Positions 26,450 to 35,428 of a stretch of 64,000 nucleotides of DNA are shown piece after piece (within the stretch, counting starts at the first letter, position 1; every line of letters begins with the position of its first letter). The DNA comes from Klebsiella pneumoniae (GTDB lineage Bacteria; Myxococcota_A; UBA796; GCA-2862545), in contig CAMASI010000002.1 of assembly GCA_945861065.1 (NCBI GenBank), positions 1 to 64,000 of the forward strand, read 5' to 3'. The notes beneath the pieces were generated by a model. The model was not told the origin of the DNA. It did not search any database and saw nothing but the letters and a program-made list of their open reading frames with translations. A program made the position numbers and the translations under genes.

Positions 26450-29400
26450 AGGTCGACGATATCGTAGGCGCCTACCACTTAGTTGCTACCATCGGCCGCG
26501 GTGGCATGGGCATCGTCTTCAAGGCCCGTGACCTGCGAACGGGCGACCACGTGGCGATCAAGACCGTTCGGTCGCCAGATGAACGGTTGGTGCACGGCCT
26601 GCGCCGCGAGAAGGCCGCGCTCGCCAGGCTCAATCACCCCGGCGTGGTCCGTCTTCTGGACTCCGGGGACTTCGAAACGCTCCCCTGGTACGCGATGGAG
26701 TTGTTGGAAGGACAAACCCTGCGCGAGGCAGCCTCTGAGCGCGCTGCCGGCATGGGAACCGCCGTCCTACCCACCCAACCCGCCGCATTGACAGTTCCAG
26801 CTGACGCAGAATCCGGCGCATTCGTCCCAACCGACTCCTTTGGCGTGGAGGACGACGATTTTGACACCAGCGTCGATCGCCCTTCGATGGACCGAGCCGG
26901 TGGCGGCAGTCTGCTGGCTGTGTTGGGCATGGTCCACAGCGTTTGTGCGCCGCTGGCGTACCTTCATGGCGAAGGGCTTGTTCACCGCGACCTCAAACCC
27001 GACAACGTCGTGCTCAGGCCCGGCGGTCAGGCCGTGCTCGTGGACTTCGGGTTGCTCTCTCATTTTGCCGGCATCGACGGACGTGACGCGCTGTCTGTAG
27101 ACCCGAGGACACATGGGACGCTGAGCTACCTCGCACCGGAGATTATTCGCGGGGAAGCGGCCGACGCGCGGGCCGACCTGTACGCGCTCGGCTGCATCCT
27201 GTACGAGTTGGTGACGGGCCGCGTGCCGTTTCGGAGCAAGTCGACCGGGGCGGTGCTGTACAAACACGTGGAATCCGAGCCGGTACCGCCGTCTGCGCGC
27301 GTGAGCGAGGTGCCCGCGGCCTTGGACGCGCTGATCCTTCGCCTGCTCGCCAAACACCCCCAGGAGCGCTTTGGCTACGCAGACGACGTGAGCCGCGCAC
27401 TCGAGGCGCTTGGGGTGCCTCCATCGACGCGCACGACGCAGCCGCCGCGGAGCTACCTGTACCGGCCAAGGCTTGCAGGTCGGGCGACGGAAACGAATGC
27501 CGGTCGGTTGTGGTTGTCGCGCCGACCGCTCCAGGGTGTGGCGCTCGTCGAGGGCGAGGCGGGAATGGGCAAGACGCGCATGCTCGTCGAACTGGCAGTC
27601 GAGGCCAGCCGCCGGGGCGCGTCGGTGATCACCCTGGACCACAGCGCTCCCGGCGAGATGGGGGGCGTTCATGCGCTCCACCCCATCGGAATCGCGCTTG
27701 CGGACCGGTGCCGGCTCGGCGGGCCCGAACGGGCGGGAGCGCTACTCGGGCCCGACGCGGCGCTGCTCGCCACGCTGATGCCAGAGTTGGAAAGCATCGT
27801 AGGGCCAAAGGCCCCCGTCTCGCTGCCGCCGGGCACCAAACGGCGCCGGGCGGCCCTTGCGCTTGCGCACGCGCTCGCAACCTGGGGGGAAGGCCGTTCC
27901 ACGCTGTTGGTGGCGGATGACCTGCAATGGGCAGGGGATGGCCTCGTTTCGTTGCTGGAAGTTCTTGCTCAGTCCCCCGTTGAGGGGGTCGCGGTTGTCG
28001 GTGCCTTACGTTCTGGAAGCCTGCCTGAGGCCATCGCTTCGATTCGAAGCCTGTGCGCGGTTGTCCCGGTCGGCGCCGTGGACGAAAACGCTGTCCGACA
28101 AATGACCTCCGACATGTTGGGGATGGTCTCTCCCCCCGCCGACCTCGTTCGATTCCTGACCGAACGGTCGGAAGGCGTGCCGATGTTCGTCGTCGAAACG
28201 CTCCGAGCCGTGGTTGCGGAAGGCTTGGTGGTGCGTGACAAGCGAGGCCGTTGGCGTGTCGCGATGAAAGCGCTCGACGCCACATATGGTGCGCTGGCGT
28301 CGGTCCGGAGCCCGGCGACCATGCTGGCATTGGCGACGAGCCGGGTCGATTCGCTGACGAGCAACGCGCGGGCCATCGCGGCCATCATCGCGGCATTCGG
28401 CCGTTCTGCCACACGCCCAGACATGGCAGCGGTGGCCGATTCGCGTGGAATCAGTTCGAGCCAAGTGGCCGCGGCCGTGGACGAACTTGCCGCACGCGGC
28501 GTGATTGTGGACGGGCGCGAAGACGTCCGTTTCGCGCATGCGAACCTAAGGGACGCCGCTTGGGTCGGCGTCAGCTCAGAGGAGCGAGTCGCCGTGCACG
28601 CGGCAATTGCGCTTCGCCTCGCCGCCGCGCGAGGGGACGATTCTTCGGGCAATGCGGAGGCCATCGGGTGGCAGTTCGAGCAAGCAGGCAACGGCGCGCA
28701 AGCGGCGGCGTGGTACGCGCGCGCCGGCGAACGGGCGCTGTCGGCCGGTGCACTTGCGGACGCCGAACGAATTGTCCGGTCGCGGCTGCGCATCGGAAGA
28801 CGAGCCGATCAGGTCGCTTGGCGCGCTCGCTTGGCGTCGGATGTGTTGTGCCCGAGGGGGCGAACCGCCGAGGCGCTCGACGTACTCGATGAAGCCCGCG
28901 AATTGCCCGACCTCACGATTGCGGAGACTTTGCTTCTTGCCGAGGCGACCGCCGAAATCACCTCGCAGGTTGGCCGTCTGGATGACGCTCAAGCCGCGCT
29001 GGCCGAGGCTTTGGCGCTCCTTTCCATGTCGCCGGATTCCGCTGCCGAAGCACGTGTACGGGGCCGGCTCGGCGCCTTGCTTTTGTCTGCTGGCCTCCAC
29101 GCTGCGGCAGAATCAGAACTGAAGCGCTCCGCGCGATTGGCCCGAGCGGCGTCTGCTACGGCCGTGATGGCGCGCGCTTGGACGGGCCTTGCAGCGCTGG
29201 CGTTAGGGCGTGAGCGGGTCTTGGAGGCTGCCGCGCTTGCACAGCGGGCCCTGCGTACGCTGCGGGACACGTCGGACCGGGCGGCGGTGGCCGACGCTTT
29301 GCGCGTGTTGGGGGTGGCGAGAGCGCGTGCGGGGCGGTTGGAGGATGGCCTCTCGCTCTTGGAAGAGTCCGTTCTCGCGGCCAGCGAAGATGCGGTGCGG

Positions 29401-30009
29401 GAGGGGATGGCGAGGTCGGACCGCGCAGAAGTCTTGCAACGATCCGGCGACCCGTTGCGGGCGATTGCGGAGCATGGCCGGGCCTTGGCCTGCTTGCGTG
29501 AAGCCGGCCACCATCGCAGCCATGCAGAAGCACTCGTCCGGGCAGCGGATGCGCATCGATTGGCAGGGGAACTTCGCCCCGCCATCGGCTTGTACGACCA
29601 GGCCACTTTGCTCGCTGACGTGGTCGGCCACGAGCGCGTCGCGCTGACGGCCCGGGTGGCCGCCGCGGAGGCGATTCGCCTCACGGATCCAACCGATGCC
29701 GCTCGGCGAGCGCGTCGTGCCCGAATCGACGGCGAACGGCTGGGGAACGGGCCTTTGTTGGCACGCGCAACCGTCGTGCTTGCGGAAGTCGCCCCAATCG
29801 AGGCCGAACCCTTTTTGGCACGTGCGCGGCAGCTGGCTCACCACGCCGGGGACAGGGTTCTGGTCGCACGAATCGATCTGGCGGCCGGGGTGGACGCCAT
29901 GGATGTGCTGACCCGTGCGGTGGCCGAAGAAGCTTGGGCGCTCGCCGCAGACGCGCTGTCTCGGTTGGGTCGAGGGGCGGAAGCGGCGGCGATTCGCTCA
30001 GCTATGTAG
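26446..30009 (+). CDS. Ser/Thr protein kinase with AAA-type ATPase and TPR-like repeats
   Basis: A TTG start overlaps the previous stop; a GGGGGA site lies 4-9 bases upstream. The 1187-residue protein has a complete kinase domain: [24 protein letters not shown] near residue 179, DFG and LAPE near 230. It carries an unusual insert of about 70 acidic and Pro-rich residues between the hinge and the catalytic loop. An STAND/AAA-like module follows, with Walker [10 protein letters not shown] near 370 and Walker [10 protein letters not shown] near 486, then a long array of helical TPR-like repeats to the end. This is the kinase-ATPase-TPR architecture common in Myxococcota, used for phosphorylation-linked signalling. 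The overlapping pseudokinase is its probable partner. Confidence 0.92.
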   Translation: MKVDDIVGAYHLVATIGRGGMGIVFKARDLRTGDHVAIKTVRSPDERLVHGLRREKAALARLNHPGVVRLLDSGDFETLPWYAMELLEGQTLREAASERAAGMGTAVLPTQPAALTVPADAESGAFVPTDSFGVEDDDFDTSVDRPSMDRAGGGSLLAVLGMVHSVCAPLAYLHGEGLVHRDLKPDNVVLRPGGQAVLVDFGLLSHFAGIDGRDALSVDPRTHGTLSYLAPEIIRGEAADARADLYALGCILYELVTGRVPFRSKSTGAVLYKHVESEPVPPSARVSEVPAALDALILRLLAKHPQERFGYADDVSRALEALGVPPSTRTTQPPRSYLYRPRLAGRATETNAGRLWLSRRPLQGVALVEGEAGMGKTRMLVELAVEASRRGASVITLDHSAPGEMGGVHALHPIGIALADRCRLGGPERAGALLGPDAALLATLMPELESIVGPKAPVSLPPGTKRRRAALALAHALATWGEGRSTLLVADDLQWAGDGLVSLLEVLAQSPVEGVAVVGALRSGSLPEAIASIRSLCAVVPVGAVDENAVRQMTSDMLGMVSPPADLVRFLTERSEGVPMFVVETLRAVVAEGLVVRDKRGRWRVAMKALDATYGALASVRSPATMLALATSRVDSLTSNARAIAAIIAAFGRSATRPDMAAVADSRGISSSQVAAAVDELAARGVIVDGREDVRFAHANLRDAAWVGVSSEERVAVHAAIALRLAAARGDDSSGNAEAIGWQFEQAGNGAQAAAWYARAGERALSAGALADAERIVRSRLRIGRRADQVAWRARLASDVLCPRGRTAEALDVLDEARELPDLTIAETLLLAEATAEITSQVGRLDDAQAALAEALALLSMSPDSAAEARVRGRLGALLLSAGLHAAAESELKRSARLARAASATAVMARAWTGLAALALGRERVLEAAALAQRALRTLRDTSDRAAVADALRVLGVARARAGRLEDGLSLLEESVLAASEDAVREGMARSDRAEVLQRSGDPLRAIAEHGRALACLREAGHHRSHAEALVRAADAHRLAGELRPAIGLYDQATLLADVVGHERVALTARVAAAEAIRLTDPTDAARRARRARIDGERLGNGPLLARATVVLAEVAPIEAEPFLARARQLAHHAGDRVLVARIDLAAGVDAMDVLTRAVAEEAWALAADALSRLGRGAEAAAIRSAM

Positions 30010-30450
30010 CGAAGAAATCATCTTCTCGACGTATTTGCTGATGCCCCGGCGGGCGATCGGTGTCGCAATCGGCGTCAATGCGATCAATGCCAAACGCCCG
30101 ATCGGCAGCTCAATCGTGAGACGGTGTTCATACCGCATCGAAGTGCCGTGTTGGGACGGGAAAAACGTCGCCGTCCCTTCGGACAGCATGTTGCCCGCGC
30201 CGTCTGTCCACCAACGCACCCGATTTCCCAGCAACTCATACCGGCAGGTGTACACGCCTTGGTGGCTCACGCCGAGCGCCTCGTGACGCGTCAGGAACCA
30301 GCGAATCCCGTTGTCTTCGACTTCTTCGGTTTTCTCGGTGTCTACCGCATTCGCCCGAATCGTCGCTCGATTCGCGAAGTGTTTTGCGGCGATTGTTGGG
30401 GTTACGGAGAGTTGAAAGACTTGGTCAAAACGGACGTCTAGCGCAGCCAC
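29998..30450 (-). CDS. SRPBCC-like (DUF1997-type) lipid-binding-fold protein
   Basis: The 150-residue product starts at a GTG and has the alternating strands and C-terminal helix of START/SRPBCC proteins: [13 protein letters not shown] at the start, then [42 protein letters not shown] and a final helix ending [16 protein letters not shown]. The family binds hydrophobic ligands or assists lipid and quinone reactions; no ligand can be assigned. Its last 12 bases overlap the convergent kinase gene. It follows sufT by 3 bases on the same strand. Confidence 0.55.
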   Translation of the reverse strand: MAALDVRFDQVFQLSVTPTIAAKHFANRATIRANAVDTEKTEEVEDNGIRWFLTRHEALGVSHQGVYTCRYELLGNRVRWWTDGAGNMLSEGTATFFPSQHGTSMRYEHRLTIELPIGRLALIALTPIATPIARRGISKYVEKMISSLHS

Positions 30451-30453
30451 GGG

Positions 30454-30990
30454 TCACCACATCCCGAGTTCTGTTCGAATCTCCTCGCTCATCCGATCTG
30501 GACTCCAAGGCGGGTCAAAGACGAGTTCGACTGTCACGCCGTGAACACCTGGCAACGCGCCGACCCGGTCCTCCACGTCTCGTACAAGAACCGGGCCCAT
30601 CCCGCAGCCTGGGGCGGTCAACGTCATCACCGCATCGACGGCAATCCCGCCTTCCACTTCTCTCAGGCTGAGTTCGTACACGAGCCCGAGGTCCACGACG
30701 TTGTGCGGGATCTCCGGGTCGTAAATGGTTCGGAGCACGTCCCAAACAGCCTCGGCATTGACCGGACCGGCCGCAACGGGTGGCGGCGGTTGATCCGACG
30801 CTCGGCCGATGGCGTCTGCATCGGCCGCGGCCACGCGAACGAGCCTGCCCGAGTCCAGCTGAACGGTGATGTTGCCGCCGAGCACCTGCGTGACCCACCC
30901 GATGGCGCCGGCGGGAATCCGCAGGTCGACCCCGTCGGGAATGAGCACAACACGGGTGTCTCGGCTGAATTGGACTTCGTCGGGATGCAC
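30454..30990 (-). CDS. sufT: SufT-type Fe-S assembly protein (MIP18/DUF59 family)
   Basis: The 178-residue protein has two parts. The N-terminal part (VVLIPDGVDLRIPAGAIGWV, LGGNITVQLDSGRLVRV, ADADAIG) is the extension typical of bacterial SufT. The C-terminal MIP18/DUF59 domain reads VLRTIYDPEIPHNVVDLGLV, then VMTLTAPGCGMGP with the conserved Cys, and VELVFDPPWSPDRMSEE. SufT proteins help mature Fe-S proteins in the cytoplasm. It is usually beside suf genes, but none is seen in this window. It starts at GTG and heads a two-gene minus-strand unit with the SRPBCC-like gene. Confidence 0.85.
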   Translation of the reverse strand: MHPDEVQFSRDTRVVLIPDGVDLRIPAGAIGWVTQVLGGNITVQLDSGRLVRVAAADADAIGRASDQPPPPVAAGPVNAEAVWDVLRTIYDPEIPHNVVDLGLVYELSLREVEGGIAVDAVMTLTAPGCGMGPVLVRDVEDRVGALPGVHGVTVELVFDPPWSPDRMSEEIRTELGMW

Positions 30991-31074
30991 GGGACCGTTC
31001 TCGCCTGGCCTTGAAGACTAACCGGCGTGCGGGGGGTGCGCGCGAGGGGAGGCCATCCGGGCTAACTGGCCGTC

Positions 31075-31638
31075 GTGCGCCCCGTGGTGTTCTTCGATCG
31101 CGACGGTACCCTCAACGTCGAGCGCGGCTACCTCCGCCGCGTTGACGACCTGGAGTTGATTCCCCAGGCGCCCGAGGCCATCCGAAGAATTCACAGCGCT
31201 GGATGGGCTGCGGTGCTCGTCACCAACCAGTCGGGCGCGGCTCGGGGCTATTTCTCCCTCGCGCACATCGATGCCCTGAACGACCGGTTGGTAGGCCTGC
31301 TGGCCGCGCAAGGTGCGGCGCTGCACGGCGTGTATACCTGCCCGCACCTTCCACACTCCGAAGGGGGTGTCACCTCGCCCCTGGCCATCGATTGTGCTTG
31401 CCGCAAGCCACTCCCGGGAATGGCGGTTCGAGCCGCAGTGGAACTGGATTTGGACCTCGGGCTGTCTGTGGTCATAGGCGACAAAGCTGCAGATATCGGG
31501 CTCGCTCGGGCCATCGGAGCGCGCGCTGTTCTGGTGCGAACGGGCTTCGGGTTGGAGACGCTGCGAGCGGGGCACGCGCCAGACCTCGTGGCCGACGACG
31601 TTGGCGACGCCGTGCAACAGGTCCTTGCACTTCGATGA
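31075..31638 (+). CDS. gmhB: HAD phosphatase, D-glycero-D-manno-heptose-1,7-bisphosphate 7-phosphatase type
   Basis: The 187-residue protein starts at GTG. It has HAD motif I FFDRDGTLN (nucleophile Asp8, acid Asp10), motif II VTNQSGAARGYF, a zinc-binding set (Cys89, His91, Cys107, Cys109 in TCPHLP and DCACRKPLPGM) and motif III VIGDKAADI. These are the GmhB/HisB-N features and the length fits. GmhB removes the C7 phosphate of heptose bisphosphate on the way to ADP- or GDP-heptose for lipopolysaccharide or glycans. It overlaps the next gene by ATGA. The anomer used (alpha or beta) cannot be told from sequence. Confidence 0.88.
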   Translation: MRPVVFFDRDGTLNVERGYLRRVDDLELIPQAPEAIRRIHSAGWAAVLVTNQSGAARGYFSLAHIDALNDRLVGLLAAQGAALHGVYTCPHLPHSEGGVTSPLAIDCACRKPLPGMAVRAAVELDLDLGLSVVIGDKAADIGLARAIGARAVLVRTGFGLETLRAGHAPDLVADDVGDAVQQVLALR

Positions 31639-32741
31639 GTTGGACGTTGTGGGTCGTGACAGCTTCGTCGCGCCGCCGAATGCGTCGGGCGGTTGCGGAA
31701 GTCGAGGCGTTGGGGATAGGACCCGTCATTGGTGTCGTCGAGCCCTGCCGCCGCGGCAACCTGTTCGGCACGGTGGACGCCATCGCCGCGGCTGAACGGC
31801 GCGTGGGTTCGTTGTCGGGCGAGGCGGTCGTTTTGCTGCACGACGCAGGTCGGGCCACGCGCTCTTCTTCCTTGTTGGCAGGCGTTTCGCGTGGGGCGTT
31901 GCCGGTGGGCGGCATTCGGGAGGGACGCCGTCTGTCGCTGCTTAGCGCCGTTGCGCGGGGGATTGGCCCGCTGGCAGCGTCGGCGCGCCGTGGGCGAGTG
32001 GACGTGTTCTGGACGAGCCAACTGTTCGACGTGGATCCAGCTTGCGCGGCCAACGCGCCAGGCGGGGACCTCGTGAAACGATTTGTGCCTGGCGTCGAGG
32101 ATCGATTGGACGACCTCGGCCTCGCGCGCCTCGTGGACGGCCACGTGGTCGACTTCCGACCTCGGGGGAGTTTTGCGAGGGGAGAGCGTGAAGCCTGGCT
32201 CCGGACGGGGCCCGCTTGGCGCGACGTCGGCGGTGTTTCGATGTCTTTGGATCTGGTCCGCGCCATCCCCGACCTCCTGCCCGGACTTGCCGTCGCGGAC
32301 GTGGATCCCACGCTCACTCTGCGCGCATCCGCAGGACAACTAGGCTTGTCGGTCGGCGCGCACGACCTCGGCGCCGCGACACGCTGGTTGCGCCTGCGTC
32401 GACCTGATGAGTGGGCGGCAGCCTCACGCGCGGTCACCGCGCCCGACGGCGGGAGGTGGCGCGACCAGCTCTGCCTGCCAGTACCGATTGAATCCTCTCG
32501 CCTTGGTCGAAGCACGGTGCGTGCGGGAGACGTGGGGTGGGACGAAGTCGCGCACGGCGTCACCATCAGCGGCGTGCTTGTCCGCAGCGCTTATGTCGCC
32601 CAGAGTGCCCTCACGAATGGGTCTTCCGTCCACGGGAGTTGGGTCGTAGGTGCCCAAGGCAAGCTGCACGCGCTCAACGCCCGAGTCTGCCGGTCCCGGG
32701 GCACCGTCGTGGTGACGGACGGGGTGACCCTTGGGCCCTGA
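31635..32741 (+). CDS. uncharacterised protein, possible sugar-1-phosphate nucleotidyltransferase
   Basis: The ATG at 31635 overlaps the gmhB stop. The 368-residue product begins with a Rossmann-like segment (LWVVTASSRRRMRRAV) and has VVLLHDAGRATRSSSLLAG, a weak echo of the sugar-nucleotidyltransferase phosphate loop as seen in fucose-1-phosphate guanylyltransferase-type proteins. The C-terminal part (GVLVRSAYVAQSALTNG, SSVHGSWVVGAQGKL) has the short periodic pattern of a beta-helix. The canonical GxGTR motif is not present, so the call is tentative. Placement between gmhB and a P-loop kinase-like gene suggests activation of a heptose or another sugar. Confidence 0.45.
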   Translation: MSWTLWVVTASSRRRMRRAVAEVEALGIGPVIGVVEPCRRGNLFGTVDAIAAAERRVGSLSGEAVVLLHDAGRATRSSSLLAGVSRGALPVGGIREGRRLSLLSAVARGIGPLAASARRGRVDVFWTSQLFDVDPACAANAPGGDLVKRFVPGVEDRLDDLGLARLVDGHVVDFRPRGSFARGEREAWLRTGPAWRDVGGVSMSLDLVRAIPDLLPGLAVADVDPTLTLRASAGQLGLSVGAHDLGAATRWLRLRRPDEWAAASRAVTAPDGGRWRDQLCLPVPIESSRLGRSTVRAGDVGWDEVAHGVTISGVLVRSAYVAQSALTNGSSVHGSWVVGAQGKLHALNARVCRSRGTVVVTDGVTLGP

Positions 32742-33750
32742 CGCGTTGGCGGATTCGCCTCCCGGCTCTGTGCCCTGGCGGGTCTCCGGCATGGTGCGCC
32801 TCGGGAGAACCCATGGCTGGGCGCCGACGACCGGGGGCGCCCACGATCTGCTTGCTGCCTGGCTCTCGGCCTTTGGTCATCCACAACTTCGCAGCCAAGC
32901 CAGAGGCATCGCGGAACGGTGGTTGCCGGGCCAAACCGGACGGGCGGTGTCCGACCCAGGGGCCTCGCTCGCGACCTGGGATCCTGCCTCCGACCCGCTT
33001 CGGCTGGACCGAGCAAGTTGGGTTCAAGCGCTACAGGGTCCGCTTCCTGGCAGCGTTCTGTCCCTGCGAGGCTGGGTGCGCGCTGCGTTTGAGGTGGGCC
33101 GAAACGCTGCGGACGTTGCAACCGCCGTAGACGACCGGTGGATGGACGTAGGGAAACGCTGGGCCCATCCAGCATGGCGAGCCGGTTCTACCGCGATGCT
33201 TCCGGCTGTGACCTACCCCACACTTCCCGACCTCGAACCCAAGGCCTGGGCGGAAGCGTCCTGGCAAAAAGGACGTGTTCTCGCCGTGGTCGGCCCCGCC
33301 GCGGCAGGAAAGACCACGCTCGCACGGAAACTCGCCCTCGAATTCGGGGCCACCTTCGTCAGCGCCGACGACAGCAATTGGCCTGGACCAGGAAATCGCT
33401 ACGATTTCGTCGATGGGATTCGCCGGTCCTGGGTCAACGGCCCTGGGTTGGTGAACGATGGTGCCCTGGCCCAGGCCATCGATGCCGCGCCAGGCCGGGT
33501 CGTAGTCGAAGGATGTTTCGTAGGCCTGGACCCACGCATCGCCGATCGAGTCACGAGCACGCTTCTCGTGATTCGCGACGACGTGGACCGCCTGACCGCT
33601 GCGTTTCTGCGCGACAAGCACCGAGGATTCGATGTGGTGACCGACATTTGCGCCAAGGCGTTCCACGAAGACATCGACGGAATTGCACCCCTTGCAACTC
33701 GCGCCGCCGGCAGGTTTAGGGCCCGCGTCAAAAACCTCCCGCGTCGGTAG
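32731..33750 (+). CDS. P-loop kinase-like protein with a 180-residue N-terminal domain
   Basis: The frame runs from a TTG at 32731 (overlapping the previous stop) for 339 residues; GTG 32770 or ATG 32791 could be the true start. The C-terminal half has a Walker A motif VVGPAAAGKTTLARKL, followed by EFGATFVSADD, and a lid-like RDKHRGFD stretch, resembling uridine-kinase and phosphoribulokinase-type small-molecule kinases. The N-terminal half contains WAPTTGGAHDLLAAW and LRGWVRAAFEVGRNAAD and is not recognised. With gmhB and the possible nucleotidyltransferase upstream, a role in phosphorylating a sugar is plausible but inferred from context only. Confidence 0.55.
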   Translation: MGPDALADSPPGSVPWRVSGMVRLGRTHGWAPTTGGAHDLLAAWLSAFGHPQLRSQARGIAERWLPGQTGRAVSDPGASLATWDPASDPLRLDRASWVQALQGPLPGSVLSLRGWVRAAFEVGRNAADVATAVDDRWMDVGKRWAHPAWRAGSTAMLPAVTYPTLPDLEPKAWAEASWQKGRVLAVVGPAAAGKTTLARKLALEFGATFVSADDSNWPGPGNRYDFVDGIRRSWVNGPGLVNDGALAQAIDAAPGRVVVEGCFVGLDPRIADRVTSTLLVIRDDVDRLTAAFLRDKHRGFDVVTDICAKAFHEDIDGIAPLATRAAGRFRARVKNLPRR

Positions 33751-34768
33751 GGGACGGCGGCGGCAGGACGTCGTTCTCCGGCCACAGGTCGCGATTCTTC
33801 GCGCTTGCGGCGAAATAAACGGCTTTTCTGGCTCGGTTCATGGCGCCAAGTGGCCGCATCTCTTCGACTGCATGCCACGGGTCGAACGCGAGCCGTTCGA
33901 CGCTGGCGCTCACAGCCAGTCCACTCGCAGACTGGAGGTCGGTCCTTGGGATCGAAAGCGTTCCGACGTCGACCCAAGGACTGGGCCAGTCCACAGTGGG
34001 GTCTTCGATCGGCGTTTCAACCGGATCCGACCACAGCTGGACCCGAATGCGCCAGGAGGCCCCCTCTCGCAGCCGCGTAGCGAGGTCACCGCGGATGCTG
34101 GCAGGTACCACGCCGTCAGCGACCTCAGGCGCAAGGGAGAACCGCGCTGCCGCAGGACCGAGCTTGAACGGCAACATGGACCAAAAGTGACTGGCAGGAA
34201 AGCCCGAAAATCTGGCACTCGTTGAAGTTGAAAATCCCTTGAGGATAACGAACGCTCGTGCCAGACCCACGGCTTGCGTGAAGCGCCATGCCGTTGCGAG
34301 CGCGCCGCCCGGCGCGGCACAGGCGATCAACGTCACGAACTCCTCTGGCGTGCGAATCGCCGTGCGCGGCGTCTGATTGAACAAGAAGTCAACGGTCTCC
34401 GCATCACCAATGAGCTTGTTGCCCGGCACACCGAGAAGCTTCAGGGCGAATCCTCGAACGTCAGGTTCGTCCTTGCGAACGCGGCCGAGGCTCCCGTTCG
34501 AAAATCGCGCGTAGCACCCCCAACGGGCCCCCGGCAGGAACGGGCCGACGTGCAGGTCCGGATGGAGAACTTCCGCGAGATCAGCCCGAATCGCCACTTC
34601 GCCGAACGCGCCCGCGTGCCCTTCACGGTGCACCGCGCGCGCCCGTTCGCCATACAAAGCGTTGCTATTGGCTTGCACCGTCGCCAACACTTGGCCTAAC
34701 CTCGCGAAACGTTCCGGCTCATCCGGTGCGACCGTCTCGCGCCAACCTGTCGCGTACGTCGGACTCAC
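33728..34768 (-). CDS. catalase-like heme protein
   Basis: The 346-residue protein belongs to the short catalase-related family. The distal segment AVHREGHAGAFGE matches the catalase RxxHxxGxGAFG region, with its His. YARFSNGS, PDVRGFALKLLG, VDFLFNQTP and the C-terminal AFDPWHAVEEMRPLGAMNRARK follow the order of catalase landmarks. True catalases are 480 residues or more and use a proximal RxxxY Tyr, which I do not see clearly here. Relatives include fatty-acid hydroperoxide lyases and allene oxide synthase-like enzymes, so peroxide or hydroperoxide chemistry is inferred. It is 6 bases downstream of the Asp-rich exported protein gene. Confidence 0.8.
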   Translation of the reverse strand: MSPTYATGWRETVAPDEPERFARLGQVLATVQANSNALYGERARAVHREGHAGAFGEVAIRADLAEVLHPDLHVGPFLPGARWGCYARFSNGSLGRVRKDEPDVRGFALKLLGVPGNKLIGDAETVDFLFNQTPRTAIRTPEEFVTLIACAAPGGALATAWRFTQAVGLARAFVILKGFSTSTSARFSGFPASHFWSMLPFKLGPAAARFSLAPEVADGVVPASIRGDLATRLREGASWRIRVQLWSDPVETPIEDPTVDWPSPWVDVGTLSIPRTDLQSASGLAVSASVERLAFDPWHAVEEMRPLGAMNRARKAVYFAASAKNRDLWPENDVLPPPSPTDAGGF

Positions 34769-34774
34769 GAACGA

Positions 34775-35356
34775 TTATTCCTCGCGAACGTCCATCTTGC
34801 CGTCGCCATCGGTGTCCATGGCGGTGCGGATGACAGTGCCGTCTTTGTTGAAACGCTCCCACACATCGATGCGGCCATCCCCGTCTGTGTCCCGTTCCTT
34901 CCGATCGAGAAAGACCGCGCCCACACCGTCGGTGTTGTAGTATTTGTAGACGTTGGCTCGACCGTCGAAATCGGTGTCGTATTCGGACAGAACGCGCACC
35001 CCGCCCTCGTAGTGGTCTGCGGCGTCGATCCGGCCGTCAAAGTCGCTGTCGAGCTCTTCGCGCTCCAGGACGCCGGCCTCGTCGTAGTAGGAAATCACAT
35101 CTACGCGCGTGTCCCGATCCAGGTCCAGTTCTTTGCGGACCAACAGCGGCTCCGCTTCCGCGCGTTGGCGAAGGTAATTGAAGACCTCGGGTTTTCCGTC
35201 ACCGTCGAAATCAATCGTCTGCGTGATCAACCCCTCGGCGGAGGTTGTAAAGGCGATGACCTGCTTGGCTACGGGCTCATCGGACACCTGTTTGGCTTTC
35301 TTGGCGAGCGCAGTACCGCTGACCAACAAGAGCGCCATCGCCGCCCACGGGTGCAT
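34775..35356 (-). CDS. small exported Asp-rich protein with EF-hand/thrombospondin-type-3-like repeats
   Basis: The ATG at 35356 follows a good GGAGG site and starts a signal peptide (MHPWAAMALLLVSGTALA). The 193-residue protein then has about five acidic repeats of the form DxDGxxDxxxYY: IDFDGDGKPEVFNYL, LDRDTRVDVISYYD, SDFDGRIDAADHY, TDFDGRANVYKYYN and TDGDGRIDVWERFN, with a last copy at the C-terminus. They are spaced about 25-30 residues apart and should bind Ca. The open frame continues upstream to 36634, but that part is antisense to the histidine kinase and is rejected. It heads a minus-strand pair with the catalase-like gene. Confidence 0.8.
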   Translation of the reverse strand: MHPWAAMALLLVSGTALAKKAKQVSDEPVAKQVIAFTTSAEGLITQTIDFDGDGKPEVFNYLRQRAEAEPLLVRKELDLDRDTRVDVISYYDEAGVLEREELDSDFDGRIDAADHYEGGVRVLSEYDTDFDGRANVYKYYNTDGVGAVFLDRKERDTDGDGRIDVWERFNKDGTVIRTAMDTDGDGKMDVREE

Positions 35357-35428
35357 GTTTCCTCCGATCTCCATCGACTCTAGCCCTTCCGTGGCGTCCT
35401 GCAATACAGCGGCAGCGGGGGAGGGAAC

